Assembly (NCBI RefSeq): GCF_003387075.1
Contig: NZ_QUMQ01000001.1
Location: forward strand, 3,720,001 to 3,784,000
DNA length: 64,000 bases
Direction of reading: 5' to 3'
From: Asanoa ferruginea
GTDB lineage: Bacteria; Actinomycetota; Actinomycetes; Mycobacteriales; Micromonosporaceae
Positions 9,276-17,867 of this stretch are shown piece by piece. Each line of letters starts with the position of its first letter. Position 1 is the first letter of the stretch. The notes beneath the pieces are model-generated. The model searched no databases. It was given only the letters and a program-made list of their open reading frames with translations, and was not told the origin of the DNA. A program made the translations under genes and the position numbers.

Positions 9276-9950
9276 CCGCGCGAGCGGTCGGTCCCGCTTC
9301 GACTCGGCGCGGACGCGAGCGGTCGGTCCCGCTTCGACTCGGCGCGGACGCGAGCGGTCGGTCCCGGTTCGACTCGGCGCGGACGTCGGCGGGTTGTCCT
9401 GGCTCGTCCCGGCGCGGACGCTGGCGGGTGGTTCCGGCCCGGCCCGGCGTGGACGCGGGTGGTTGATCCTGGCGCGGCGGAGATGCGGTTGGGTGGGTTC
9501 CGGCTTAGCTCGGCGTGAACGCGGGTGGGCGGTCCTGGCGCGACGCGGCGCAGATGCTGTTGGGTCGTTCCGCCTTAACTCGGCATGGACGCCGGGTGGG
9601 TGGTCCTGGCGCGGGGCGGCGCAGGCGGTTTGGGTGGTTCGGCCTTAACTCGGCGTGAACGCGGGTGGGCGGTCCTGGCGCGACGCGGCGCAGATGCGGT
9701 TGGGTCGTTCCGCCTTAACTCGGCATGGACGCCGGGTGGGTGGTCCTGGCGCGGGGCGGCGCAGGCGGTTTGGGTGGTTCGGCCTTAACTCGGCGTGGAC
9801 GCCGGTGGGTAATCCCAGCTCGACCCGGCGCGGGCGCCAGGGGGTGGCTCCGGATGGACCCGGTGCGGGCGCCAGTGGGTGGATCCGGCTCGGCGGGGAC
9901 GCTGGCGGGGCCGTCCTGCCTCGAGCCGGCGACATTGCCGGCCCTGCCTT
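9276..9950 (+). repeat. Degenerate 35-bp tandem array, GT-rich on the plus strand
   Basis: Between hom and the WYL regulator there is no credible gene for about 780 bases. The stretch is filled with a 35-bp unit, clearest at 9281, 9316 and 9351 where three copies are almost identical (CGAGCGGTCGG...GACTCGG). Downstream copies diverge and become organised as 70-bp dimers and 140-bp tetramers. Frames through it give only Arg/Gly/Trp/Ala-rich low-complexity peptides. There are no unique spacers between units, so it is not a CRISPR array. Confidence 0.85.
9511..9790 (+). repeat. Two near-identical 140-bp direct copies within the array
   Basis: The block 9511-9650 is repeated at 9651-9790, apparently with a single base change (GCTGTT versus GCGGTT at 9557/9697). 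Each block consists of two related 70-bp halves, both ending CCTTAACT. Such identity points to a recent duplication by unequal exchange or slippage; a third copy starting at 9791 diverges after about 20 bases. Confidence 0.88.
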
Positions 9951-9960
9951 GACGACCGCC

Positions 9961-10108
9961 GGGCGTGTCGTGGTCGACACGCCGGTCTCGCCGCTCACTT
10001 CCGCAGATCTAGGTAAAAAACTGTTGCTATAGCTACATCTATTTTCCTAGATCTCCCCGCGCGGCGGGAAGCCCGCGTGACGGGGCGGCGTGTCGGGGTC
10101 GACGCGCC
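9961..10108. repeat. AT-rich palindromic element with GGCGTGTCG flanks
   Basis: An AT-rich segment unlike its surroundings is bounded by AGATCTAGG (10005-10013) and CCTAGATCT (10046-10054), with AAAA/TTTT continuing the arms inward and TAGCTACAT near the centre. Outside it lie CGACACGCCG (9975-9984) and CGGCGTGTCG (10086-10095), again inverted; 9962-9983 is itself a 9-bp-stem hairpin. The right core arm contains the stop codon of the WYL gene, and in the minus direction a run of six T follows, so it may also terminate that gene. It resembles the element at 23997-24116. Confidence 0.6.
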
Positions 10109-11042
10109 GTTCTGTTGAGCGGAGGAAGGTCTCGCCGATGGCTTGAACGCGGTCGCGCAGTTCGGCGGGCTCCAGGATCTCGAAATCGGCGCCGAGACCA
10201 GCGACCACCTTGATCGGGTCGTCCAGCTGGTGGACGTCCATCCGCAGGCGGCAGCTCTGCTCGTCGAGCGCCTCTACCGTTCCCCAGCGCCCGACCGCCG
10301 CCGTCACCACGTCGGCCGCCGCCCGCACCACCACCTCCACCCGGTAGCGGGTCGGGACCCCGCCGACGCGGGCGCGGACGAAAGCCGCCGGATCACCGCC
10401 GGGCAGGTCGCGGAGCCGGAACCGGGCCCCCGTCGGGACCGGGTCGGTCAGCCGGTCCAGCCGAAACGTGCGCCAGTCGTGGCGGTCCAGGTCCCAAGCC
10501 ACCAGATACCAGCGTCGGCCCAGGGTGACCAGCGTGTGCGGTTCGACGAGCCGCGAAGCGTCACCGTAGGAGAACCGCACGCGCTCGGCATCCCGGGCCG
10601 CCAGCGCGATCGTGGTCAGCGCGACCGCGTCGACCGGATCCCCGCCCGCGAGCGCCGGCACGGTGTGGGCCTGGAGAGCATCGACCCGTTGTCGCAACCG
10701 GGGCGGCAGCACTTGCACGATCTTGGCAAGCGCCCGGACCGCCGTGTCCTCGATGCCCGCCACCACGCCGCCGGCCGCGGACCGTAGGCCGATCACGATG
10801 GCCACCGCCTCGTCGTCGTCGACCAGCAGTGGGGGCAGCACCGCGCCCGGCCGGAGTTGGTAGCCGCCGGCCACGCCGCGGCTGCCGGTGACCGGATAGC
10901 CCAGCTCGCGCAACCGGTCGACGTCGCGCCGCAGGGTTCGTGGGCTGACCGCCAACCTGGCCGCCAGTTCGTCGCCCGGCCAGTAGCGGTGCGTTTGCAA
11001 CAGCGAGAGCAGCTGAAGGGATCGGGTGCTCGTGTTGGCCAT
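10047..11042 (-). CDS. WYL-domain transcriptional regulator (YafY/DeoR type)
   Basis: A 331-residue predicted repressor or activator. The N-terminus is a winged helix-turn-helix (SLQLLSLLQTHRYW, LAVSPRTLRRDVDRLRELGYPV, about residues 7-55), followed by the linker seen in YafY proteins and a WYL domain (RWYLVAWDLDRHDWRTFRLDRL, about 200-225) that in relatives binds nucleotides or other ligands; a C-terminal WCX-like part completes it. The ATG at 11042 has GGAGCT upstream; the frame remains open further 5' across the opposite genes, which is an artefact of high GC. It is divergent from the oxidoreductase gene with 54 bp between the start codons, suggesting it regulates that gene. Confidence 0.9.
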   Translation of the reverse strand: MANTSTRSLQLLSLLQTHRYWPGDELAARLAVSPRTLRRDVDRLRELGYPVTGSRGVAGGYQLRPGAVLPPLLVDDDEAVAIVIGLRSAAGGVVAGIEDTAVRALAKIVQVLPPRLRQRVDALQAHTVPALAGGDPVDAVALTTIALAARDAERVRFSYGDASRLVEPHTLVTLGRRWYLVAWDLDRHDWRTFRLDRLTDPVPTGARFRLRDLPGGDPAAFVRARVGGVPTRYRVEVVVRAAADVVTAAVGRWGTVEALDEQSCRLRMDVHQLDDPIKVVAGLGADFEILEPAELRDRVQAIGETFLRSTERRVDPDTPPRHAGFPPRGEI

Positions 11043-11083
11043 ATGAGCTCCAATTGAGGTCAGGAACTGGCCGCAAAGCACCA

Positions 11084-11089
11084 TAGCGT
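11084..11089 (+). promoter_or_regulatory. Predicted -10 element for leaderless oxidoreductase gene
   Basis: TAGCGT ends 7 bases before the ATG at 11097, with no ribosome binding site between them. It lies in the short divergent interval shared with the WYL regulator. Confidence 0.35.
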
Positions 11090-11096
11090 CCGAGCC

Positions 11097-12068
11097 ATGA
11101 ACACAGAGATCCGGCTGGCCCGGCACCTGAGCGGCGAACTGACCACCGAGCACTTCGACGTCGTCGAAAACCAGGAGATGCCCGACGGCGAGGTGCTCGT
11201 GAAGATCGACTACGTCGGCCTGGCGGTCGCCTACCTCGAGATGATGCGGGCCGACTCGCGCCTGCCGATCCCGCCCTGGCAGCCGGGACAGCGGGTCGGC
11301 CTCGCCGGAGTGGGCACCGTGGTCCGCTCGGACAGCCCGGCGCTGAAGACCGGCGACCTGGTCATGACGATGGCGGGCTGGTCCGAGTACGCCGCCGGCC
11401 CGGCCGCCGCCTTTCCCCGCCTCGATCGGGAGCTGAGCCCGGTCCACCACCTCGGCCAGGGCACCACGGCCTACTACGGGATGGTCGACATCGCCGAGGT
11501 CGGGCCCGGCGACGTCGTGTTCGTGTCCGGCGCCGCCGGCGGGGTCGGCTCGCTGGCCGGTCAGATAGCGCGCTGCAAGAACGCCGCCACCGTGATCGGC
11601 AGCGCGGGCAGCCCGGCGAAGGTCGACTACCTGGTGCGGGAACTCGGCTTCGACGCGGCCTTCGACTATCACGACGGGCCGCCGGCCGACCGGCTCCGCG
11701 CCCTCGCCCCGGACGGCATCACCGTGTTCTTCGACAACGTCGGCGGCGAACAGTTCGACGCCGCGGTCGCCAATGCCAGGCCCGGCGCCCGGTTCGCGCT
11801 GTGTGGTTCGCTCGCCACCCAGATCGGTGGCCAGCCCGAGCCCGACCTGACCGCGGCCACCGCCAAGGGGATCGCGGTGCGGCCGTTCGCCACCCACCAC
11901 ACCCCGGACCAGATCGCGGCGTGGCAGACGCACTTCGCGAAGTGGCACGCGGAAGGCCGGTTCACCTTCCCGCACACCATCGTGGACGGCGGGCTCAAAG
12001 CCGTGCCGGCAGCGCTCGTCGATCTGCTCGCCGGTGCCTACCGGGGCAACGTCGCCGTGCGGCTCTGA
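11097..12068 (+). CDS. NADP-dependent oxidoreductase of the MDR family (leukotriene B4 dehydrogenase/CurA-like)
   Basis: A 323-residue medium-chain reductase. It lacks the zinc-ligand pattern of alcohol dehydrogenases and fits the double-bond reductase branch: N-terminal GroES-like part, then a Rossmann domain with GAAGGVGSLAGQIA (about residues 143-156) and FDNVGGEQFDAAV. Members reduce alpha,beta-unsaturated ketones or aldehydes with NADPH; the substrate here is unknown. The gene is divergent from the WYL regulator and is followed by a strong hairpin, so it is a single-gene unit inserted between hom and thrC. Confidence 0.87.
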   Translation: MNTEIRLARHLSGELTTEHFDVVENQEMPDGEVLVKIDYVGLAVAYLEMMRADSRLPIPPWQPGQRVGLAGVGTVVRSDSPALKTGDLVMTMAGWSEYAAGPAAAFPRLDRELSPVHHLGQGTTAYYGMVDIAEVGPGDVVFVSGAAGGVGSLAGQIARCKNAATVIGSAGSPAKVDYLVRELGFDAAFDYHDGPPADRLRALAPDGITVFFDNVGGEQFDAAVANARPGARFALCGSLATQIGGQPEPDLTAATAKGIAVRPFATHHTPDQIAAWQTHFAKWHAEGRFTFPHTIVDGGLKAVPAALVDLLAGAYRGNVAVRL

Positions 12069-12077
12069 CGTCCGAAA

Positions 12078-12115
12078 AGCGGACTGTCCCGAGCCATGGA
12101 ACGGGACGGTCCGCT
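12078..12115 (+). terminator. Hairpin terminator after the oxidoreductase gene
   Basis: AGCGGACTGTCCCG (12078-12091) pairs with CGGGACGGTCCGCT (12102-12115) with one G-U type mismatch and a 10-base loop. No T-run follows, as is usual in high-GC actinobacteria. An upstream in-frame ATG for thrC falls inside this hairpin, which argues against that start. Confidence 0.7.
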
Positions 12116-12179
12116 TGCGGAGATCACTAAGCGTGTGCCTACGCTGGCCACAACGCAGGCCAGAGCCAGGGAGATCGCC

Positions 12180-13229
12180 ATGTGGCGGGGACTGATCGAT
12201 GCCTACCGGGACCGGTTGCCGGTCACCGACGCCACGCCGGTCATCACGCTGCACGAGGGCAACACGCCACTGCTGCCGGCCCCGGTGCTGTCCTCGCGGA
12301 CCGGTGCCGAGGTGTTCCTCAAGGTCGAAGGGGCCAACCCGACCGGCTCGTTCAAGGACCGCGGGATGACCGTGGCCGTCTCCAAGGCGGTCGAGGCCGG
12401 CAACAAGGCGATCATCTGCGCCTCGACGGGCAACACCAGCGCTTCCGCGGCGGCGTACGCTGCCCGCGCCGGGCTGACCTGCGCCGTGCTCGTGCCACAG
12501 GGCAAGATCGCGCTCGGCAAGCTGGCCCAGGCGCTGGTGCACGGCGCCAAGCTGCTCCAGGTCAGCGGCAACTTCGACGACTGCCTCGGGCTCGCCTCCA
12601 AGCTGGCGGTGGAATACCCGGTCGCGCTGGTCAACTCGGTCAACGTCGACCGGCTGCACGGCCAGAAGACGGCCGCGTTCGAGATCGTCGAAGCGCTCGG
12701 CGACGCACCGGAGATCCACTGCCTGCCGGTCGGCAACGCCGGCAACATCGCCGCCTACTGGATGGGCTACGGCGAAGACGCGGCGGCCGGGCGGGCCACC
12801 CGTACCCCCAGGATGTTTGGTTTTCAGGCTTCTGGCGCCGCGCCGATCGTGACCGGCAGTGTGGTCCGCGAGCCGTCGACGATCGCCACCGCGATCCGGA
12901 TCGGCAACCCGGCGAGCTGGACCAAGGCGGTCGACGCGCGTGACGAGTCGGGCGGGCGGATCGACGCGGTGACCGACCGGGAGATCCTGGCCGCCTACCG
13001 GATGCTGGCCCGCGAGGTCGGCGTGTTCGTCGAGCTGGGCAGCGCGGCCAGTGTCGCCGGGCTGTTGCAGAGCGCCGCCGCCGGGCTGATCCCGCGCGGC
13101 GCGACGGTGGTCTGCACCGTCACCGGGCATGGCCTCAAAGACCCCGAGTGGGCTATTTCCACCGCACCGTCGCCCATCACCATCCGAAACGACGTGTTGG
13201 TCGCAGCCCGCGCGTTGGATCTCGCCTGA
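12180..13229 (+). CDS. thrC: Threonine synthase
   Basis: Converts O-phosphohomoserine to threonine with pyridoxal phosphate. The 349-residue length fits the short actinobacterial form. The PLP lysine is in [12 protein letters not shown] (about residue 59), followed by [18 protein letters not shown] and the phosphate-binding [13 protein letters not shown]. The ATG at 12180 is preceded by AGGGAGA; earlier ATGs in frame lie in the upstream hairpin. Its neighbours hom and thrB are both displaced by accessory genes, so it appears to be transcribed from its own promoter in the 64 bases after the hairpin. Confidence 0.95.
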   Translation: MWRGLIDAYRDRLPVTDATPVITLHEGNTPLLPAPVLSSRTGAEVFLKVEGANPTGSFKDRGMTVAVSKAVEAGNKAIICASTGNTSASAAAYAARAGLTCAVLVPQGKIALGKLAQALVHGAKLLQVSGNFDDCLGLASKLAVEYPVALVNSVNVDRLHGQKTAAFEIVEALGDAPEIHCLPVGNAGNIAAYWMGYGEDAAAGRATRTPRMFGFQASGAAPIVTGSVVREPSTIATAIRIGNPASWTKAVDARDESGGRIDAVTDREILAAYRMLAREVGVFVELGSAASVAGLLQSAAAGLIPRGATVVCTVTGHGLKDPEWAISTAPSPITIRNDVLVAARALDLA

Positions 13230-13307
13230 GCCCAACGCGGCCGAGGCGGCAATAACCCTCGCACCCCGCGCGGAAGGCGCGAAGACGGCTACGCCAAAAT
13301 CTTCCGC

Positions 13308-16300
13308 ATGTCGCTACTCGCCCGGCTCAGTCTGGCCAACCGGGGTCTCGTCGCGCTGATCGCGGTCGTCATCACGCTGTTCGGCGTCTTCACCCTGCCC
13401 CAGCTCAAGCAGCAGCTCCTGCCCTCGCTGGAGTTTCCGGGCGCGTTCATCATCGCGACCTACCCGGGTGCGTCGCCCGACGTGGTCGAGCGGCAGGTCA
13501 CCGAGCCGCTGGAAAACAGCATCCAGGGCATCGACGGGCTCGACAAGGTCAACTCGACCAGCCGCGAGGGTTCGGCGACCGTCCAGGTCTCCTACGAGTT
13601 CGGCACCGACCTCGACAACGCCGTCAACCAGATGCAGACGGCGATCAACCGGATCCGACCGCAGCTCCCCGACAACGTCGATCCGACGGTGTTCGCGGGC
13701 AGCACCGACGACCTGCCGGTGCTGGTGCTCGCCGCGACGATCCGCGACGACGAGCGCGCGCTGGCCGACCGGCTGCGCACCCAGGTCGTGCCCGAGCTCG
13801 AGGGCATCGACGGCGTGCGCACCGTCAACGTCTCCGGCGCCCGTGACCAGATCGTGAAGATCACCCCCAACCCGGCGAAGCTGGCCGCGGCGAAGGTGAA
13901 TCCGGCGTCGATCCCGGCCGCGCTCCAGGCCAACGGCGTCACCGTCCCGGCGGGCTCGATCACCGACGCCGGCAAGACCTACGCGGTGCAGACCGGCAGC
14001 CAGATCGACTCGCTCGACAAGCTCAAGGGCATCTACCTGACCGCCGCGCCGGGCACCCCGCCGACGAAGCTGGGCGACGTCAGTGACGTGGTCGAAGACC
14101 TGGCGCCGGCGACCTCGTTCACCCGCACCAACGGCACCGCGAGCCTGGGCATCGAGATCTTCGGAACGCCCGACAGCAACGCCGTCGAGATCTCCCACCA
14201 GGTCAACGACAAGCTCGCCGGCCTCGGCAGCACGGTCAACTCCGACCTGACCGTCGTGTTCGACCAGGCGCCGTTCGTCGAGTCGTCGATCGACAGCCTG
14301 ACCACCGAGGGTCTGCTCGGCCTCCTGATGGCCGTGATCGTGATCCTGGTCTTCCTGCTCTCGGTGCGCTCGACCCTGGTCACCGCGGTCTCGATCCCGC
14401 TGTCGGTGCTGGTCGCGCTGATCGTGCTCTACCTGGGCGACTATTCGCTCAACCTGCTCACGCTCGGCGCGCTGACGATCGCGGTGGGCCGGGTGGTCGA
14501 CGACTCGATCGTCGTGCTGGAAAACATCAAACGACATCTCGGGTACGGCGAAAACAAACGAACCGCGATCCTCACCGGTGTACGCGAGGTCGCCGGCGCC
14601 GTGACCGCGTCGACGCTGACCACCGTCGCGGTGTTCGCGCCGATCGCGCTCGTCGGCGGCTTCGTCGGCCAGCTCTTCGCGCCGTTCGCCATCACCGTCA
14701 CGGTCGCCCTGCTCGCGTCGCTGCTGGTCTCGCTGACCGTCATCCCGGTGCTGGCCTACTGGTTCCTGCGCCCGGCCGGCACCGGCGCCGACGAGGAGCG
14801 GGTGCGCGCCGAGGCCGAGGCCAAGGAGCGCGACAACCGGCTCCAGAAGGCCTACCTGCCGGTGATCCGGTTCGCGACGGCCCGCCGCTGGACCACGGTG
14901 GGCATCGGCCTGCTGGTGCTGATCGGCACGTTCGCGCTCGGCACCCGGCTGGAGACCAACTTCCTCGACGACAGCGGCGGCAACACGCTGGCGATCCAGC
15001 AGGAGCTCCCGGTCGGCAGCGGCCTCGCGCAGACCGACCAGGCCGCCGGTCAGGTCGAGGCGATCCTGAAGCGCGCCGAAGGCGTCGAGTCCTACCAGGT
15101 CAGTGCCGGCGGCTCGGGGCTGCCGTGGGAGGGCGCGGCCGGCGGCCGCACCGCCAGCTACTCGGTGACGCTGCGCGATGGCGTCGAGTCCAAAGACGTC
15201 GAAGCGACCCTGCGCGACGAGTTCGGCAAGCTGAGCAACGCCGGCGAGTTCACCTTCGGCCAGGGCGGCGGATCGTCGGCCAACCAGCTCGCGGTCGTCG
15301 TCCGGGCCGCCGACCAGGAGGCCCTGGCGGCCGCGGCCGAGCAGGTGCGGGCCGCCATGGCCGACACGCCCGACGTCGCCGACGTGCAGAGCGGGCTCGC
15401 CGACAGCTCGACCCGGTTCGACATCACGCTGGACCGGTCGGTCGCCGCGGCCTACGGGCTGACCGACCAGTCGGTGGGCCAGGTCGTCGCCGCCGCGATG
15501 CGCGGCGCGCCGCTCGGCCAGGTCACCGTCGACGGGCAGCGGGTCGACGTGGTGCTCCAGACCGGCACGCCGCCGGCCACCGTCGAGGAGCTGCGGGCGC
15601 TGCCGCTCGGCCCGATGAAGTGGAACGGGCCGCTGACGCTTGGCCAGGTCGCACAGGTGGAGACGGTCGAGGGCCCGCTGGCGATCGATCGGATCGACGG
15701 CGATCGCAGCGTCACCGTGACCGGCACGGCGACCGGCTCCAACCTCGGTGCCACGACGACCGCGCTGAAGGAGAAGCTCGCGGGGCTGACCCTGAAGGAC
15801 GGCGCCACCTGGGAGGTCGGTGGCGTCAGCGCCGACCAGGCCGACGCGTTCCGCAAGCTGATCATGGCGGTGCTCGCGGCCATCGCGATCGTCTTCGTGA
15901 TCATGGTGGCCACCTTCCGGAGCCTGGTGCAGCCGCTGATCCTGCTGGTCTCGGTGCCGTTCGCGGCGACCGGCGCGATCGGCCTGCTGCTGCTCACCGG
16001 CACCCCACTAGGCGTGCCGGCGCTGATCGGCATGCTGATGCTGGTCGGCATCGTGGTCACCAACGCGATCGTGCTGATGGATCTGATCAACCAATACCGC
16101 GAGCAGGGCATGAGCGTGCGCGACGCGGTGGTCGAGGGTGGCCGGCGCCGGCTGCGGCCGATCCTGATGACCGCGGTGGCGACGATCTTCGCGCTGCTCC
16201 CGATGGCGCTCGGCCTGACCGGCGAGGGTGGGTTCATCTCGCAGCCGCTGGCCGTGGTCGTGATCGGCGGCCTGATCACCTCGACGCTGCTGACGCTGGT

Positions 16301-16577
16301 GCTGGTGCCGACGCTCTACACGATGGTCGAGGGCACCAAGGAGCGGTTCCGGCTCCGCCGGGCCGGCGTGGCCGCGGGCCCGAACCCGTCGTCCAACGGG
16401 CACAAGACCTTCGACGACGTCGCGCCCAACCAGGTCGCGACGCCGGCCGGCTCGCCCTTGCAGCGCACCGCCGACCCGGACCCGAGCCGGCCGTCGGCGG
16501 CGCTGCTGGAGGGCACCGACCAGTTCGAGGTGTTGCGGCTGCCGCGCAACCGGCCGCGCCCGCCCAGCGAGGACTGA
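13308..16577 (+). CDS. RND efflux transporter permease (AcrB/HAE1-type)
   Basis: A 1089-residue inner-membrane pump driven by protons. The sequence has the RND plan: TM1 near residues 12-30, a first large external domain, TM2-TM6 (about 335-490) with GRVVDDSIVVLENIKRH, the paired Asp used in proton transfer in TM4, a second external domain, and TM7-TM12 (about 850-1025). Length matches AcrB-class proteins with an added C-terminal tail of about 60 residues rich in Pro and polar residues. No membrane-fusion or outer-membrane partner is nearby, as expected for a monoderm. Substrate unknown. It precedes an MFS gene by 32 bp. Confidence 0.93.
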   Translation: MSLLARLSLANRGLVALIAVVITLFGVFTLPQLKQQLLPSLEFPGAFIIATYPGASPDVVERQVTEPLENSIQGIDGLDKVNSTSREGSATVQVSYEFGTDLDNAVNQMQTAINRIRPQLPDNVDPTVFAGSTDDLPVLVLAATIRDDERALADRLRTQVVPELEGIDGVRTVNVSGARDQIVKITPNPAKLAAAKVNPASIPAALQANGVTVPAGSITDAGKTYAVQTGSQIDSLDKLKGIYLTAAPGTPPTKLGDVSDVVEDLAPATSFTRTNGTASLGIEIFGTPDSNAVEISHQVNDKLAGLGSTVNSDLTVVFDQAPFVESSIDSLTTEGLLGLLMAVIVILVFLLSVRSTLVTAVSIPLSVLVALIVLYLGDYSLNLLTLGALTIAVGRVVDDSIVVLENIKRHLGYGENKRTAILTGVREVAGAVTASTLTTVAVFAPIALVGGFVGQLFAPFAITVTVALLASLLVSLTVIPVLAYWFLRPAGTGADEERVRAEAEAKERDNRLQKAYLPVIRFATARRWTTVGIGLLVLIGTFALGTRLETNFLDDSGGNTLAIQQELPVGSGLAQTDQAAGQVEAILKRAEGVESYQVSAGGSGLPWEGAAGGRTASYSVTLRDGVESKDVEATLRDEFGKLSNAGEFTFGQGGGSSANQLAVVVRAADQEALAAAAEQVRAAMADTPDVADVQSGLADSSTRFDITLDRSVAAAYGLTDQSVGQVVAAAMRGAPLGQVTVDGQRVDVVLQTGTPPATVEELRALPLGPMKWNGPLTLGQVAQVETVEGPLAIDRIDGDRSVTVTGTATGSNLGATTTALKEKLAGLTLKDGATWEVGGVSADQADAFRKLIMAVLAAIAIVFVIMVATFRSLVQPLILLVSVPFAATGAIGLLLLTGTPLGVPALIGMLMLVGIVVTNAIVLMDLINQYREQGMSVRDAVVEGGRRRLRPILMTAVATIFALLPMALGLTGEGGFISQPLAVVVIGGLITSTLLTLVLVPTLYTMVEGTKERFRLRRAGVAAGPNPSSNGHKTFDDVAPNQVATPAGSPLQRTADPDPSRPSAALLEGTDQFEVLRLPRNRPRPPSED

Positions 16578-16597
16578 GCACAGAGGGGAGTCGGGGG

Positions 16598-16603
16598 TAA
16601 CGT
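16598..16603 (+). promoter_or_regulatory. Predicted -10 element for MFS gene
   Basis: TAACGT ends 6 bases before the GTG start at 16610; no ribosome binding site fits that start. This suggests a leaderless transcript even though the RND gene ends only 20 bp upstream. Confidence 0.3.
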
Positions 16604-16609
16604 CTGGCG

Positions 16610-17836
16610 GTGCCCCCGCTCCTTGCCCTGCTGTTGCGCAACCCTGACTTCCGCCGGCTGTTCGTCGCCGAGTTGGTGGTCTTCGGCTCCGACTGGTTCG
16701 TCATGGTGCCGTTGCTGGTGCTCCTGCCGGAGCTGACCGGCAGCGGCACCTGGGGCGCGTTCGTGCTCGCCGCCGACACCGGGGTGACCGCGCTGGTGCT
16801 GCCCTACGCCGGCACGGTCGCCGACCGGCTCGACCGCAAGAAGGTCATGGTCACCGCCAACCTGGCCTGCCTCGCCGTGCTGTTGCTCCTGCTGCTCGTG
16901 CGTACCCCCGGCACCGCCTGGCTGGCGATCGTCGTGGTCGGCGGGATGGCCGTGGCGAAGGGCTTCTACTCGCCGGCCGCCTCGGCGTCGCTGCCCAATG
17001 TGGTCGCGGCGAGCGAGTTGGGCCTGGCGACCACGCTGGCCGGCGCGGCCTGGGGCACGATGGCGGTGCTCGGCGCCTCCCTTGGCGGGATCCTGAGTGC
17101 GGTGCTCAGCCCCTACGCCTGCTTCTGGATCGCGGCGGCCGCCCTGGCCGGCGCCGCGGTGCTGGCCGGGCGGATCCGCAAGCCGTTGCAGGCACCGCGG
17201 GACGCGGCGGAGCCGGCGGTCCGGGCGTTCGCGGCGATCGGCGAGGCGCTGACCTACATCTCCGGGCGGCCGACCGTGCGGGCCCTGGTCACGGTCAAGT
17301 CGGCGGTCGGCCTGGGCAACGGGGTGCTGACCGTCTTTCCGCTGCTCGCCGCCGTCTACGGGGTCGGCCCGATCGGCGCCGGCCTGCTCTTCGCGGTGCG
17401 CGGGCTGGGCGCGCTGGTCGGCCCGTTCGCGCTGCGGCCGCTGCTGACCCGGCGTGCGCTGCTGCTGCCGGGACTGGCGCTGTCGATGTCGACCTACGGG
17501 CTGGCGTACCTCGGCGTCTCGGTCCTGACCTGGTTCCCGCTGGTCCTGGTCCTGGTGTTCCTGGCGCACTTCGCGGCCGGCAGCAACTGGACGATGTCCA
17601 ACTACGCGCTTCAGACCGAGGTGCCGGACCGGTTGCGCGGCCGGGTGTTCGCCACCGACCTGATGCTGGCGACGCTGGCGATCTCGGTCAGCCAACTCGG
17701 CGTGGCCGCCGTCGTCGACACCCTCGACGAGCGGGTCATCCTGGCCGGTTGCGGCGCGGTCACGCTGCTCTACGCGGTGGGCTGGTGGCTGCTGACCCGG
17801 CGGCTTTCGCTCACGAGCGCTCCCGCGCTATCGTAG
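16610..17836 (+). CDS. MFS transporter
   Basis: A 408-residue major facilitator. About ten to twelve hydrophobic helices are visible, with the family loop between helices 2 and 3 reading GTVADRLDRKKVMV. The opening RNPDFRRLFVAELVVFGSDWFVMVPLLVLL and the tail with VPDRLRGRVFATDLM resemble MFS exporters of the enterobactin-exporter type; substrate cannot be assigned. The GTG start at 16610 is preferred because of the -10 like hexamer just before it. The stop codon overlaps the palindrome that precedes the SPFH gene. Confidence 0.88.
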   Translation: MPPLLALLLRNPDFRRLFVAELVVFGSDWFVMVPLLVLLPELTGSGTWGAFVLAADTGVTALVLPYAGTVADRLDRKKVMVTANLACLAVLLLLLLVRTPGTAWLAIVVVGGMAVAKGFYSPAASASLPNVVAASELGLATTLAGAAWGTMAVLGASLGGILSAVLSPYACFWIAAAALAGAAVLAGRIRKPLQAPRDAAEPAVRAFAAIGEALTYISGRPTVRALVTVKSAVGLGNGVLTVFPLLAAVYGVGPIGAGLLFAVRGLGALVGPFALRPLLTRRALLLPGLALSMSTYGLAYLGVSVLTWFPLVLVLVFLAHFAAGSNWTMSNYALQTEVPDRLRGRVFATDLMLATLAISVSQLGVAAVVDTLDERVILAGCGAVTLLYAVGWWLLTRRLSLTSAPALS

Positions 17837-17846
17837 TGATATCACT
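17835..17846. promoter_or_regulatory. Palindromic operator candidate upstream of the SPFH gene
   Basis: AGTGATATCACT is a perfect 12-bp palindrome, followed by TTTGATAGTG which repeats a half-site (GATAGTG). It begins in the stop codon of the MFS gene and ends 21 bp before the SPFH start. The ribbon-helix-helix protein encoded downstream of the SPFH gene is the obvious candidate ligand. Confidence 0.5.
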
Positions 17847-17867
17847 TTGATAGTGCGGAGGCATGCG

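Noticed and set aside
9276-9950. CRISPR array
   Set aside because: Units are contiguous and degenerate without unique spacers, and no cas gene is present.
12096-12179. N-terminal extension of threonine synthase from ATG 12096
   Set aside because: That ATG lies inside the terminator hairpin of the preceding gene; the ATG at 12180 has a ribosome site and gives the usual length.
10047-13235. A 1062-codon minus-strand frame
   Set aside because: Only the part up to 11042 is the WYL regulator; the rest lies antisense to the oxidoreductase and thrC genes, which are certain.
13314-14537. Large minus-strand frame opposite the RND transporter
   Set aside because: Antisense shadow with Asp/Arg/His-rich composition; the plus-strand RND protein has all family motifs.
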